Shown: positions 1 to 9,263 of the stretch, in pieces
How positions within the stretch are numbered: position 1 is the stretch's first letter
How the letters are laid out: the number at the start of each line of letters is the position of its first letter
NCBI GenBank assembly: GCA_965657335.1
Contig: CBFHOH010000004.1
Coordinates: 1-64,000 of the forward strand
DNA: 64,000 nt
Direction: 5' to 3'
Origin: UBA4582 sp965657335
GTDB lineage: Bacteria; Pseudomonadota; Gammaproteobacteria; Pseudomonadales; Azotimanducaceae
The notes under the pieces: model-generated
What the model was told of the DNA's origin: nothing
Seen by the model: the letters and a program-made list of their open reading frames with translations, nothing else
The model's database searches: none
Made by a program: the position numbers and the translations under genes

Positions 1-753
1 CCCTGTATTTGCGAGAGATTCATAGTTTTGTCGCAAAACGGCTGATATCGATAGCAAGGCCGACACAGGGCGCAAAACGATTAAGAACCCCAACGACTTC
101 AATTCCGTCAAGGATAGCTCGGGTGTTTTTCCTCCTTCGACCAAATTTGCGACCAGCGGCGTGTTCGGAAACCGCTTTGCTATTTTCGTCATTTCGTCGA
201 CTGAAGCGGGCGCCTCAATAAAAAGAATGTCAGCACCAGCCTCTATAAAAGCATCGCCTCTTCTCAATGCTTCATCAAGGTTATGTGTCGCCCGGGCATC
301 GGTTCGCGCCATGATTAGGAAGTTGGTTGTACGGCGGGCTGCGCAGGCCGCCTCGATTTTTTGCACGGCCTCTTCCAGCGGAACAACTTGTTTATTTTCC
401 ATGTGACCGCACTTTTTCGGAATAACCTGGTCCTCAAGCTGAATGCAGTCAGCACCTGCGGCTTCATAGGCTCGGACAATTCGTGCGACGTTGTGAACGC
501 CACCATGCCCGTTGTCGCCATCAGCAATGACCGCTGCAGAGGGTGCCGCATTTACAATTTGTTGAACACGGTCGATCATTTCTGTGGCTGTGACTAAGCC
601 AACATCCGGTGTGCCGAGTAATGTGCCGGAGACACAAAAGCCCGACATATAAAGTACGTCGCAGCCTGACTGTTGCGCTATTCTTGCTGAGAGCCCATCG
701 AACACACCGGGCGCGACGATTTGCTGACTTTTGTCGAGATAATCTTTTAACAT
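1..753 (-). CDS. Isocitrate lyase/PEP mutase family protein, 3' end cut by window edge
   Basis: About 251 residues can be translated from ATG at 753 down to base 1, where the gene leaves the window without a stop. The family cleaves or forms C-C or P-C bonds next to a carboxylate (methylisocitrate lyase, oxaloacetate decarboxylase, PEP mutase). The sequence shows the metal-binding loop DGDNGHGG (residues 78-85), LEDQ (106-109) and the active-site loop KKCGH (113-117), in the expected TIM-barrel order. The KKCGH form is typical of the lyase branch rather than phosphonate PEP mutases, but the exact substrate cannot be read. It is divergent from the CMD gene at 827 with 73 bases between. Family assignment is firm, reaction is not. 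Confidence 0.85.
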   Translation of the reverse strand, partial: MLKDYLDKSQQIVAPGVFDGLSARIAQQSGCDVLYMSGFCVSGTLLGTPDVGLVTATEMIDRVQQIVNAAPSAAVIADGDNGHGGVHNVARIVRAYEAAGADCIQLEDQVIPKKCGHMENKQVVPLEEAVQKIEAACAARRTTNFLIMARTDARATHNLDEALRRGDAFIEAGADILFIEAPASVDEMTKIAKRFPNTPLVANLVEGGKTPELSLTELKSLGFLIVLRPVSALLSISAVLRQNYESLANTG

Positions 754-826
754 TGTTTTGACCCGAATTAAGTAAACTAAGTCTATCATTACTTTTCATT
801 GCTATCGCAAGACGGAGATACAGTTC

Positions 827-1477
827 ATGCCCAGATTAAGAGAGATAAGCCGTAAGGAAGCCGATTCGGCAGTTTTGCCACTCTATGATGCGCTTTTTGG
901 TGATAGGGACCCGGTAGCCACTCCGGGCACCGCAACGGGGACGCCGGGGAACTGGTGGACAGTTTTCGCGTTGGTACCTGATTGCTTTAATCACGCGGTC
1001 GCAGGCTTCCAATTCTACAGGAGCAAGAACCGTAAACTGAAAGCAAAGCTGCGGGAGCTCGGTCAGACCAGAGGTGGTTATGTGAGAGGTAGCCAGTTTG
1101 TTTTTTCTCAGCATTGCAAGAGCATGCGTGCTGTCGGTTACGGCGAGGAGCATATTGCAGCGATCCCCAATTGGCAGACCTCAGATTTATTCTCACCGAT
1201 CGAGCGCGCTATCCTTGCCTACACCGATGATCTTGTTCTCTCTGGCGGAAGAACCAGCGATGGTACTTTCGAAGTGCTGCAACAGCATCTGAGTGACGAA
1301 GAAATTCTGGAATTTACCTACATCACCTGCACTTACGATATGCATGCAACAATGTGTCGTGCGCTTAAATTAGAGTATGACGATGTTGAAGAGCGTATCG
1401 TTGAGATACCCATACCAGAAAATAGCACTGAAAATATTGACTTCATGGGCGCTGTTGATAAAAACGCAAAGACCTAA
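827..1477 (+). CDS. Carboxymuconolactone decarboxylase (CMD)/AhpD-like family protein
   Basis: 216 residues. The central segment around residues 85-110 (GSQFVFSQHCKSMRAVGYG) matches the CMD helical core, in which the usual CxxC is reduced to one Cys in a QHC context, so it is probably not a peroxidase with a redox pair. A second helical region follows (LFSPIERAILAYTDDL, then ILEFTYITCTYDMHATM). Members of this single-Cys branch are often linked to aromatic or aliphatic catabolism and have few proven functions. ATG at 827 follows a short divergent intergenic region shared with the PEP-mutase-like gene. It is a relative of the two Sec-containing proteins described in this window but has no in-frame TGA itself. 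Confidence 0.75.
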   Translation: MPRLREISRKEADSAVLPLYDALFGDRDPVATPGTATGTPGNWWTVFALVPDCFNHAVAGFQFYRSKNRKLKAKLRELGQTRGGYVRGSQFVFSQHCKSMRAVGYGEEHIAAIPNWQTSDLFSPIERAILAYTDDLVLSGGRTSDGTFEVLQQHLSDEEILEFTYITCTYDMHATMCRALKLEYDDVEERIVEIPIPENSTENIDFMGAVDKNAKT

Positions 1478-1619
1478 CGTCGACGCAATTTTCAAATGCA
1501 GATTATTTGTAGCGTGCTTTTGTCGCGCTAAACGTAGATGCATCGTTTTCTGCTGCTCGCGCCGCCACGCTAATCTCCGGACTGAAAACAGTGCGTGCAT
1601 TTTTGGACTTGCCGATGTC

Positions 1620-2690
1620 CTATCGTTGGTCGTACTTATTGGATTTGAAGCTTTCAGAGTAATCGTCAATACCTGTCTCGATCCTCATTTCACCGGTAAC
1701 ATCAGCAGTCGTTTGATCTAGCGGTAAACCGGTGCCATTAGCAACTTTAGTAATGCCGTTGAACCCAGCAGCGATACCCATCGCCTCGGCGATTCCTCGC
1801 TCTCCGAGTAGTTCAACGCCTCGGATGCGAATATCTGTTAGCGTATCAGCGCCCTGTTCATACACAGCTGCTGCAAGCTCCATGAGAAATGCGCCGTTTT
1901 CAACGCCGGCGTCAGTGATGCCCTCGGAAGTGACAGAATCGAGGTTGTAGCTTTCGTTGTTTCTATCGCCGCTCGCACGAAGCAGCAAGGTATGTGAAGT
2001 CGTTCAGTAAAAACACGCGTTGTGTGATGACACCCGGGCAGCAATGAGTTCAATTTGAGATCTGCTGATTCCGAAGTCGTCACCGGCGAGAGAGTAGTGC
2101 GCTCGCATCGTGCTAAAAAAATGCATCATACCGGCGGGTACAAGCCCCATGGCGCGCGCGATATTTGGCACGTCCGGTAGTCCATGTTCCTCCAAAGTTT
2201 GCTCTGCTCTAGTAATGGGAAGCCACGCACCCTCATCGACGACATCGGCATTAAGTATTTTGGTCGGTTCGCCTTTTTGTGGCGTTGGGATACTGTAATC
2301 CGGTAAGCCCATAGCCTTGGCATAACTGTCGAGTATAATTGAAGTGGCAACAAGGCTCAGGATTTCAACATATTCTTCGCGACTGAGCCCCGTATCAATT
2401 TGTTCGTCGAACCAGCGTTTCGTTAGCCTCCCTGAATCGTTCTTAATTCTATGAACTACTTCAACCATGTTGCCGGGAAGCTGCGTGCAGGTATCGTGCT
2501 CACCCTGCAATGCATAGGGTGAAAGTGCCTGTTTGCGGCGTTGGCATAATTTGCAAGCAGTGGCATTTCTAGCCTCTGCCCATATCGCGGCGCGGACAGA
2601 TGAGGTGAGCCAGGTACCAGCCTGGCCAAACAAACCCACCGCTAACTCATGACTACGATTGACACTTTCAGGCACAGCGATTTTCATCAT
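1620..2690 (-). CDS. Two-domain AhpD-like selenoprotein, read through in-frame TGA (Sec229)
   Basis: The frame opens at ATG 2690, meets TGA at 2006-2004, and continues without a further stop to 1620, giving 356 residues if TGA is read as selenocysteine. AhpD-like proteins use a CxxCxxxH motif for thiol-based peroxide reduction. The first domain has CKLC (residues 46-49). The second has C226-F-Y-U229-T-T-S-H233, so the TGA sits exactly where the second redox Cys belongs and the expected His follows. Downstream sequence keeps family character (helical, ending near FKSNKYDQR). GGAGAG precedes the tandem ATGATG start. The gene lies 15 bases after msrA on the same strand, suggesting a shared oxidative-stress operon. 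The alternative is a nonsense mutation, which would not explain the position or the SECIS-like hairpin. Confidence 0.82.
1966..1988 (-). promoter_or_regulatory. Candidate bacterial SECIS element of the AhpD-like selenoprotein
   Basis: Fifteen bases after the TGA (2006-2004) the minus strand folds as a 7-bp stem, UUGCUGC (1988-1982) with GCGGCGA (1972-1966), including two G-U pairs. Above it are an unpaired U (1981), a 2-bp UC/GA helix and the apical loop GUGC (1978-1975). A bulged U under a short upper helix with GU at the loop start is the arrangement SelB recognises in the E. coli fdhF element. The loop begins 25 nt after the TGA, within the usual bacterial range. The fold was made by eye; no energy was calculated. 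Confidence 0.7.
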
Positions 2691-2705
2691 TCTCTCCGAA
2701 GCAAT

Positions 2706-3347
2706 TTATTCAGACGCAACATAACAGACGCCGGTTCCCCTTAATCCGCAGTAACCGTTGGGCACCTTCGCAAGGTATTGTTGATGGTATTCCTCAGCAT
2801 AAAAAAATGTGCCGATATGTTCTATATCAGTCGTGATTTCGCCATAACCAGAGTCGTTTAAACCCGCTTGAAAACTTTTAGCCGCTTTCTTTGCAGTTGC
2901 TAACTGATCGTCGGTTGTTGTGAAGATACAAGAGCGATATTGCGAGCCGATATCATTACCTTGACGCATACCTTGTGTGGGATCGTGGCTTTCCCAAAAC
3001 AAGGTAAGAAGTTTTTCAAAGCTCGTGATGTTGGGATCGAACACGACCAATACCATCTCAGAGTGCGCCGTGAGGCCGCTGCACACCTCCTCGTAGGTAG
3101 GGTTCTCTGTGTAGCCACCTGCGTATCCAACCGCCGTAGTATATACGCCTTCCAGCTCCCAAAAGCGCCGTTCGGCACCCCAAAAACAGCCCATGCCAAA
3201 ATAGGCAACCTCTAGGCCGTCCGGAAAGGGAGCGATAAATGATGTTCGGTTAACATAGTGGGTGTCGGGTACGACCAGTGGTATATTTCTGCCGGGTAAG
3301 GCAGTTTCTGCTGTGACGGAGACGGGGGTGCGGCTAAATAGGCCCAT
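2706..3347 (-). CDS. msrA: Peptide methionine (S)-S-oxide reductase MsrA
   Basis: 213 residues. MsrA reduces methionine-S-sulfoxide in proteins using a nucleophilic Cys and recycling Cys residues. The catalytic motif GCFWG is at 53-57 (Cys54), the substrate-pocket region QYRSCIF follows later, and the C-terminus GYCGLRGTGVC carries the two recycling Cys (about 200 and 208), as in the E. coli-type enzyme. An N-terminal extension of about 45 residues before the core is also seen in the long E. coli form. The stop is 15 bases before the start of the AhpD-like selenoprotein gene, so both are probably co-transcribed and would form a thiol/selenol repair unit. Upstream, 135 bases separate it from the divergent patB-like gene. 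Confidence 0.95.
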   Translation of the reverse strand: MGLFSRTPVSVTAETALPGRNIPLVVPDTHYVNRTSFIAPFPDGLEVAYFGMGCFWGAERRFWELEGVYTTAVGYAGGYTENPTYEEVCSGLTAHSEMVLVVFDPNITSFEKLLTLFWESHDPTQGMRQGNDIGSQYRSCIFTTTDDQLATAKKAAKSFQAGLNDSGYGEITTDIEHIGTFFYAEEYHQQYLAKVPNGYCGLRGTGVCYVASE

Positions 3348-3482
3348 TGTCTGCTCCTTTTCGTCTGTATATTAATAATAGTGTTTTATTCGCCAGCTTT
3401 TTACTGCTGCGAGAGGCAGTATATGCCACTCTTGTTATACTCCCAAAAACTTATCGAAAACTGAGCGCGAGAACCAGTAGCA

Positions 3483-4628
3483 ATGCCTATCGACTTTGAT
3501 ACAGAAATAGACAGACTCCGCACGGAAAGCACTAAATTCAATAAATATAAAGGTTCTGACATATTACCTTTATGGGTAGCCGACATGGACTTCCAGTCAC
3601 CTGCCGCAGTCACTGAGGCTTTGCAAAAGCGGGTTCAGCACGGTGTTTTCGGCTACACCGAGGCATCAACGGAGTTGAAGGAAATTCTCGTTGCTCGGAT
3701 GAAGGACTTTTATCATTGGGAAATTCAGCCGGATGACCTCGTGTTCTTTCCCGGAGTTGTGGCTGGTTTAAACCTTTGTTGCGCTGGGTTGTTGGCTGAG
3801 GACGAAGCCGCTGTCACTGCAACCCCAGTTTACCACCCTTTTTTTGCTGCGCCGGAGAACCAAGGACGCGAGTTGAAGCGTTTTCCCATGTCCTATGAGG
3901 CTGGCACGTGGCAATTTCCCATGAACGCGCTCGAGCGCGCTTCCGCGGGAAACTCAAGACTGTTAATGCTTTGTAATCCTTTTAACCCGATAGGTCGAAC
4001 ACTCACCCGAACTGAGCTCGAAGCGATTGTTGATATCAGTGTACAAAATGATCTGATCATCTGCTCCGATGAAATCCATTGTGATCTTGTGCTTGATGGG
4101 AGACCGCATATTCCAACGGCTTCGATTAGTGAAGCCGCGGCGGAAAGAACGATCACTTTGATGGCACCAAGTAAGACCTTCAATCTTGCAGGGCTAGGAG
4201 GCTCGTTTGCCATCATCCAGAATCCGCTTCTGCGAGAACAGTTTGAAGCCCCCAGAGCGGGACTGGTCGGTAATGTGAACCTGCTAGGCTACACCGCAAT
4301 GCAAGCCGCTTATGCGGATTGTGAAGGGTGGCGGCAGGAATTGTTACGTTACCTTGAGGGGAATCGCGACTATCTCTCCAATGCAATAGAAAATATCCCC
4401 GGAATTCATATGAGCCCACAGGAATCGACTTATCTTGCTTGGCTCAATGTTGCAGAGCTCGGCTTAAACGATCCGCCTGATTTTTTCGAACAGAAAGGAC
4501 TGGGCATGTCCCCGGGAGAGCAATTTGGTGATAATCGATTTATGCGGCTCAATTTTGGCTGCCCGAGAGTGCAGTTGGAAAGGGCTGTTGCGCGTCTTGA
4601 AGCAGCTGTAAGGAGCGCCAAACATTGA
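3483..4628 (+). CDS. PatB/MalY-type PLP-dependent C-S lyase or aminotransferase
   Basis: 381 residues, fold-type I PLP enzyme. Members cleave cystathionine and related beta-thioethers (PatB, MalY). Visible signatures are LPLWVADMDF near the N-terminus (28-37), typical of this subfamily, NPFNPIGR (165-172), SDEIHCDL (195-202), and the PLP-binding Lys231 in MAPSKTFNLAGLG. Length is normal for the family (about 390). ATG at 3483 is preceded by GAGAACC rather than a strong Shine-Dalgarno sequence. It stands alone between divergent msrA and the crotonase at 4731. MalY-type moonlighting regulation cannot be judged from sequence. Confidence 0.9.
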   Translation: MPIDFDTEIDRLRTESTKFNKYKGSDILPLWVADMDFQSPAAVTEALQKRVQHGVFGYTEASTELKEILVARMKDFYHWEIQPDDLVFFPGVVAGLNLCCAGLLAEDEAAVTATPVYHPFFAAPENQGRELKRFPMSYEAGTWQFPMNALERASAGNSRLLMLCNPFNPIGRTLTRTELEAIVDISVQNDLIICSDEIHCDLVLDGRPHIPTASISEAAAERTITLMAPSKTFNLAGLGGSFAIIQNPLLREQFEAPRAGLVGNVNLLGYTAMQAAYADCEGWRQELLRYLEGNRDYLSNAIENIPGIHMSPQESTYLAWLNVAELGLNDPPDFFEQKGLGMSPGEQFGDNRFMRLNFGCPRVQLERAVARLEAAVRSAKH

Positions 4629-4730
4629 TTAAATTTGACCATTTTACTATCTGAAAGGGTTGCCACGTGAGTCTGTAAATCACTTTTGACCTGCTGTTAG
4701 ACTTTTAAAATAACCAATAGGAGCGGAAAT

Positions 4731-5504
4731 ATGCCTGAATTTTGTAGCGTCGAAAGGGAAGGTCCCTTAACAATTGTCACTATCGAGCGTCCCGATGTAA
4801 TGAACTCACTTCACCCGCCGGCACAGGCTGAACTTGCTCAGGTGTTTGATGAGTTTGTAGCTGACCCCGATCAGTGGGTTGCCATCATCACAGGCGCCGG
4901 AGATCGAGCATTCAGTGCAGGAAATGATCTGAAATATCAGGCCTCTGGAGGAAAAATGTACTCTCCCGCGAGTGGCTTTGCGGGCCTGGGCTCCCGTTTT
5001 GATAACCCAAAGCCCATCATTGCTGCGGTAAACGGTATTGCGATGGGAGGCGGCTTTGAAGTTGCACTCGCTTGCGATCTGATCATTGCCTCGGAAAATG
5101 CCATTTTTGCACTGCCTGAACCAAGAGTGGGGTTAGCTGCATTAGGCGGTGGGATTCATAGACTTCCCAGGGAAATTGGTATGAAACAGGCGATGGGTAT
5201 GTTGCTTACTGGGCGTCGCGTGCCGGCAGAAGAAGGCAGGCAGCTTGGATTTGTCAATGAAGTGGTACCTGTAGGGGAAGCACTGAATGCCGCGAAAGCT
5301 TGGGCTGGTCAAATTCTCGAATGCGCCCCGTTATCTGTGCGAGGCAGTAAAGAAGCCGCTATGCAGGGAATGTCCGCGTCCTCTCTCGAAGAGGCGATTA
5401 AAGGTAAGTATGATCAAATATCAGCAATGTACGGTTCTGCCGATTTTGTTGAGGGTCCGCTCGCTTTTTCAGAAAAGAGAGCACCAAACTGGAAAGGAGA
5501 ATAG
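4731..5504 (+). CDS. Enoyl-CoA hydratase/isomerase (crotonase) family protein
   Basis: 257 residues. The crotonase oxyanion-hole segment AGNDL is at 63-67, GGGFE at 106-110 and LPEPRVG at 128-134, so both catalytic acids (Glu110 and Glu130) of true enoyl-CoA hydratases are kept. The LPEPRVGLAALGGGIHRLPR stretch resembles carnitinyl-CoA dehydratase-like members. ATG at 4731 follows AGGAG at a good spacing. It is monocistronic, with 182 bases to the next gene; none of the island palindromes lies here, so it is probably outside that regulon. The substrate is unknown. Confidence 0.88.
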   Translation: MPEFCSVEREGPLTIVTIERPDVMNSLHPPAQAELAQVFDEFVADPDQWVAIITGAGDRAFSAGNDLKYQASGGKMYSPASGFAGLGSRFDNPKPIIAAVNGIAMGGGFEVALACDLIIASENAIFALPEPRVGLAALGGGIHRLPREIGMKQAMGMLLTGRRVPAEEGRQLGFVNEVVPVGEALNAAKAWAGQILECAPLSVRGSKEAAMQGMSASSLEEAIKGKYDQISAMYGSADFVEGPLAFSEKRAPNWKGE

Positions 5505-5599
5505 ATTTACGCCAGTCTGATAATCAATCTCGAAACGAACCACGAGTGATCGAAGGTCTCTATGAGCTTTGATCTCTGTGGCCGATGACTCAGCGAAGA

Positions 5600-5617
5600 G
5601 CGGCTGATTTTAGCCGC
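5600..5617. terminator. Small GC-rich hairpin downstream of the crotonase gene
   Basis: GCGGCT and AGCCGC form a perfect 6-bp stem around a 6-base loop, 95 bases past the crotonase stop and 69 bases before the transporter start. There is no T run after it, so it may be a weak or factor-assisted terminator or only a leader hairpin. Confidence 0.3.
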
Positions 5618-5686
5618 AAGACAAGGTTTGCTTTAACTGTCTTCCATAGTACAGTTTAAGAATAATCGTCGATTGTCTTGTAAGGT

Positions 5687-7165
5687 ATGCCAACCGCTCT
5701 CACGTTTAATACGAAATTTGCTTACGGTGTTGGACAACTCGCAGAGGGTCTCAAGAATTCGGCCCTCGGCACCTTTGTTCTGTTCTATTACAACCAAGTG
5801 CTCGGGCTTTCCGGCACGCTCGCGGGCACAGCAATATTTATCGCATTGCTGTTCGATGCGATCAGTGACCCGTTGGCAGGCTCGCTATCGGACAACTGGC
5901 AATCAAAATGGGGTCGGCGACACCCATTCATGTATGCCTCTGCGTTGCCGCTCGGTATCGCGTTCTATTTTCTTTTTTCTCCGCCCGAAGGGCTTTCTGA
6001 GTTCTCGCTTTTTTTGTGGCTAACGGCGACGGTAGTGTTCACCAGAGGCGCTATGACGCTTTACCACGTGCCACATATAGCATTGGGCGCAGAACTTTCT
6101 GAAGACTATGATGAAAGAACGCAGATAGTCTCATACCGCTATTTCCTGGGTTTTGCCGGCTATCTTGTTGCTTACTACCTTGGTTTTGGCGTGTTCTTCA
6201 AGGACACAGCGGAATTTCCTCGCGGCCAATTTAATGTCGATGCCTACGCTCCCTATGCCTTTGTACTAGCGATAACGATGATCGTTACGATTGTTTGGTC
6301 AGGGTGGGGAACCCATCACCGCATCCCGTACTTGCCTCTGTCAAGGGCTCAGGGTCGCGCTGATAAGTTAACGATGTTGGAAGTCATTGCACGCATGTTT
6401 GGCGAGATAATGGGTGCGCTCCGCAACAGCTCCTTTGCTTGGTTGTTCGCGGGCACGATGATCATCTTCGTTATGGTGGGTGTTGATGGTGCGCTGAACT
6501 TGTACATGTTTGAGTATTTTTGGGAGCTCAGTTCCTCGCAAAAGTTGACGATCCTGCTTTCTTATCCTGTCGGCATTATGTTCGGTACTTTTATTGCGCC
6601 TGTTTGGCACAAATATTTTAATAAGCGATCTGGTGTCATCTGGGGTGGTATTTATTGGGCGCTATGTCAAATCGTACCTGTGTTGTTAAGGTTCGTTGAT
6701 CTCTTCCCCGACAATGGGACTGAGACGTTGGTTGGTTCTCTGGTGTTTGTAAAATTCACACAGGGTATTGCTGCCGCGCAGTTTTTGGTGAGCTTCAACT
6801 CGATGGTCGCAGATATCGCCGACGAACATGAGCTTGCTACAGGCAAACGTCAGGAGGGTATTTTTTTTGCCGCTGTGTCGTTTGCTAACAAAACAACGAC
6901 GGGGCTTGGGTCTTTCATAGGAGGTGTTGGACTTGACCTCATCAGTTGGCCAACCCAAGTGCAAAGTGTATCCGATATCTCGCCTGAGAAATTAGGTCAA
7001 CTGGGATTGCTATATGGACCACTTTTGGCGGGTTTCGCGGTTGTCAGTGTACTATGTGTGCTACAGAATAAATCAAGCCGGAAAGGGCATGAACTCGTGG
7101 TGAAAAAGCTCGCTGTGCTGCGTGGAAGAAAAGCTGAAAATGCTGATGCAGACAGACTCGATTGA
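5687..7165 (+). CDS. MFS transporter of the glycoside-pentoside-hexuronide (GPH/MelB-like) family
   Basis: 492 residues, strongly hydrophobic with about twelve membrane segments. N-terminal features fit the GPH group: KFAYGVGQLAEGLKN in helix 1, then FDAISDPLAGSLSDNW and the loop KWGRRHPFMYASALPL, the conserved cytoplasmic RRHP motif. GPH members carry sugars or glycosides with Na+ or H+, but many marine homologues sit with catabolic genes and have unproven substrates. An uncertain inverted repeat (AACTGT near 5635 and ACAGTT near 5650) lies just upstream. The Tat-exported FAD enzyme follows after 77 bases on the same strand, so uptake and periplasmic oxidation could be linked. Confidence 0.88.
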   Translation: MPTALTFNTKFAYGVGQLAEGLKNSALGTFVLFYYNQVLGLSGTLAGTAIFIALLFDAISDPLAGSLSDNWQSKWGRRHPFMYASALPLGIAFYFLFSPPEGLSEFSLFLWLTATVVFTRGAMTLYHVPHIALGAELSEDYDERTQIVSYRYFLGFAGYLVAYYLGFGVFFKDTAEFPRGQFNVDAYAPYAFVLAITMIVTIVWSGWGTHHRIPYLPLSRAQGRADKLTMLEVIARMFGEIMGALRNSSFAWLFAGTMIIFVMVGVDGALNLYMFEYFWELSSSQKLTILLSYPVGIMFGTFIAPVWHKYFNKRSGVIWGGIYWALCQIVPVLLRFVDLFPDNGTETLVGSLVFVKFTQGIAAAQFLVSFNSMVADIADEHELATGKRQEGIFFAAVSFANKTTTGLGSFIGGVGLDLISWPTQVQSVSDISPEKLGQLGLLYGPLLAGFAVVSVLCVLQNKSSRKGHELVVKKLAVLRGRKAENADADRLD

Positions 7166-7242
7166 TTGATGCGACATGACGCCAACTACGAAATAGAATA
7201 AGACGCGAACATTTGAATTGAACGAACCACTAGAGATAAAAA

Positions 7243-9096
7243 ATGAAAAAAAATATTACTCGCCGCGACTTTCTTAACGGAACGCAAATAGCTATCGGAG
7301 CTGCTGTAGGTGGTTCTCTATTATCGCCCTGGACCGAAGCGTTCGGTTCGCCAGAAAACTTCTCGTTGGATCGTGGTTACTATCCGCCCGCGAAAAATGG
7401 GCTGAGAGGGAGTCATGATGGCTCTTGGGAGGTCATGCACGCCCGAGTGATGGGGACAGAATGGGAAGCAGAAAAGGTTGAAGCAGAGTATGACTTGGTC
7501 ATTGTGGGTGCTGGATTGAGCGGTTTGTCATCGGCCCACTTCTACTTGGAAAAATATCCGAACGCGAAAGTACTGATACTAGACAATCATGATGACTTTG
7601 GTGGGCATGCAAAAAGAAACGAATTTGAACATGACGGCGATACGAGAATAGGCTATGGCGGTACCGAGGCGATCGACACGCCCTCTTCTTACCCTCCTGA
7701 AGCTATGCAATTGCTAACAGACCTTGGTATTGAACTAGATAAATTCTACGGGGCTTTTCAACAAGATCTCTATTCATCAAGAGGTATGGGCTTCAGCATC
7801 GTATTTGATGATGAGAAGTTCGGTGAAACGAAACATGTGACAGGGTATGGCAAAAAGACTTGGTTGCAATTTGCAGAAGAAGCGCCGCTAACAGATAAAG
7901 CTCGGGCAGATTTTATTCGGGTTCAAACGGAAGAAGTCGACTACTTGCCCGGTGTGCCGACGGAGAAAAAGTTCGAAATTTTGAGCAAAACTGGTTACTC
8001 GGCCTTTCTACGGGACTATTGCAAAGTCGATGAGCAGGTGATCGATATATACCAGCACTGGGGTATGAGTTTTTGGTGTGTGGATATGGAAGAGGTGCCA
8101 ACAACTGCGGTGCAGTATTATGACGGCGGTATACCTGGGGTCAATCATACCCTGCCGATTCGAAAGGGGCGCGGTGTCGACCCATATATATTTCACTTCC
8201 CTGATGGTAATGCCTCCATCGCCAGATTGCTTGTTAGAAAGCTTATTCCAGAAGCCATGCCCGGCTCGACAATGGAGGACGTCGTTACAGCAAGAGCTGA
8301 CTACTCTCAACTAGACCAACCAAACCGTAAACTTAACATCCGCTTAAACAGCACGGTCGTCCACGCAATGAATACGACTGACGGTAAGCGCGTCGAAATT
8401 ACCTACGTCAATGATGGTAAAGCGCGTAAAGTAAGCGCAAAAAAATGCATCATGGCATGTTATAACAGCGCTGTTCCATATCTCTGCCCCGAGATGACGG
8501 AGAAACAAAAGCAAGGCCTCGCATTCAACGTAAAAATTCCGCTGGTTTACACGAAAGTCTTGATCAACAACTGGCAAGCATTTGACAAACTCAAGACCAG
8601 CTTTGTCTATTACACCGGTGGTTTCTATAAACAAGCTGAGCTCGCATATCCCGTCTCGTTAGGCGAATATAAGCGATCTCAGACGCCTGATGAACCTATG
8701 ATCGTTCACATGTGTCATGTGCCGCTGTTTGAGGACATAAAGGGGCCGGAGCAATGGCGCGCCGGTCGCCGGCAAATTTTGAGCACGAGCTTTGAAGTGT
8801 TCGAGAAACATGCGAAGGACCAGTTAAATCAGGCCTTCGCTGAAGTTGGATTTGATGCTGATAGAGATGTGTCGGCTATTACTGTCAATCGCTGGCCGCA
8901 CGGCTATTCCTACAGTAACAGGCTATTGTGGGGCGCAGAGTACGCAGAAGATGAAAAGCCATGGGTGATTGGACGAAAACCATTTGGCAATATTCATATT
9001 GCTAACTCAGATGCTAATGTGAAAGCGGATACGCAAACAGCGATCGCGCAAGGCTACCGTGCAGTCGGCGAAATCATAGATGCTCAGCGTTCCTGA
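7243..9096 (+). CDS. Tat-exported FAD-dependent oxidoreductase (spermidine dehydrogenase/amine oxidase-like)
   Basis: 617 residues. The N-terminus KKNITRRDFLNG with a following Ala/Gly-rich segment is a twin-arginine signal (Arg7, Arg8), so the folded flavoprotein should be exported. The FAD-binding motif VGAGLSG is at 88-94, followed by a second-strand acidic end and DDFGGHAKRNEF, typical of the group annotated as spermidine dehydrogenase or NAD(P)-binding FAD amine oxidases. The C-terminus has the second FAD contact (IHIANSDANVKADTQTAI). It follows the MFS gene by 77 bases. Substrate cannot be inferred; an amine or a hydroxylated small molecule is possible. Confidence 0.82.
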   Translation: MKKNITRRDFLNGTQIAIGAAVGGSLLSPWTEAFGSPENFSLDRGYYPPAKNGLRGSHDGSWEVMHARVMGTEWEAEKVEAEYDLVIVGAGLSGLSSAHFYLEKYPNAKVLILDNHDDFGGHAKRNEFEHDGDTRIGYGGTEAIDTPSSYPPEAMQLLTDLGIELDKFYGAFQQDLYSSRGMGFSIVFDDEKFGETKHVTGYGKKTWLQFAEEAPLTDKARADFIRVQTEEVDYLPGVPTEKKFEILSKTGYSAFLRDYCKVDEQVIDIYQHWGMSFWCVDMEEVPTTAVQYYDGGIPGVNHTLPIRKGRGVDPYIFHFPDGNASIARLLVRKLIPEAMPGSTMEDVVTARADYSQLDQPNRKLNIRLNSTVVHAMNTTDGKRVEITYVNDGKARKVSAKKCIMACYNSAVPYLCPEMTEKQKQGLAFNVKIPLVYTKVLINNWQAFDKLKTSFVYYTGGFYKQAELAYPVSLGEYKRSQTPDEPMIVHMCHVPLFEDIKGPEQWRAGRRQILSTSFEVFEKHAKDQLNQAFAEVGFDADRDVSAITVNRWPHGYSYSNRLLWGAEYAEDEKPWVIGRKPFGNIHIANSDANVKADTQTAIAQGYRAVGEIIDAQRS

Positions 9097-9263
9097 TGTG
9101 TGGTTTGTGCAAAGATAATTTGTTCGCTTCACCCGCGGGTAGCGTTAGACGTTTATACTAAAATTTGGTGGATCTGTTGTCGCGAACTGTCACCGTGTGT
9201 GATATTGACTCAACCTACTCTCAACGGCAGAGTGGGGTGCTATAAATTAATGGATGAAAAGTA

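Noticed and set aside
1370..1721. Overlapping ORFs around 1370-1721 on both strands
   Set aside because: They overlap the CMD gene end and the intergenic space, with no family features and frames that shadow real genes.
1620..2690. Pseudogene interpretation of the interrupted AhpD-like gene
   Set aside because: The TGA sits precisely at a redox Cys, the frame continues with family-like sequence, a SECIS-type hairpin follows, and the same pattern recurs at 58506.
5632..5659. Inverted repeat AACTGT...ACAGTT upstream of the MFS gene
   Set aside because: Arms are short with a wide spacer and do not match the island operator; not enough to call a binding site.
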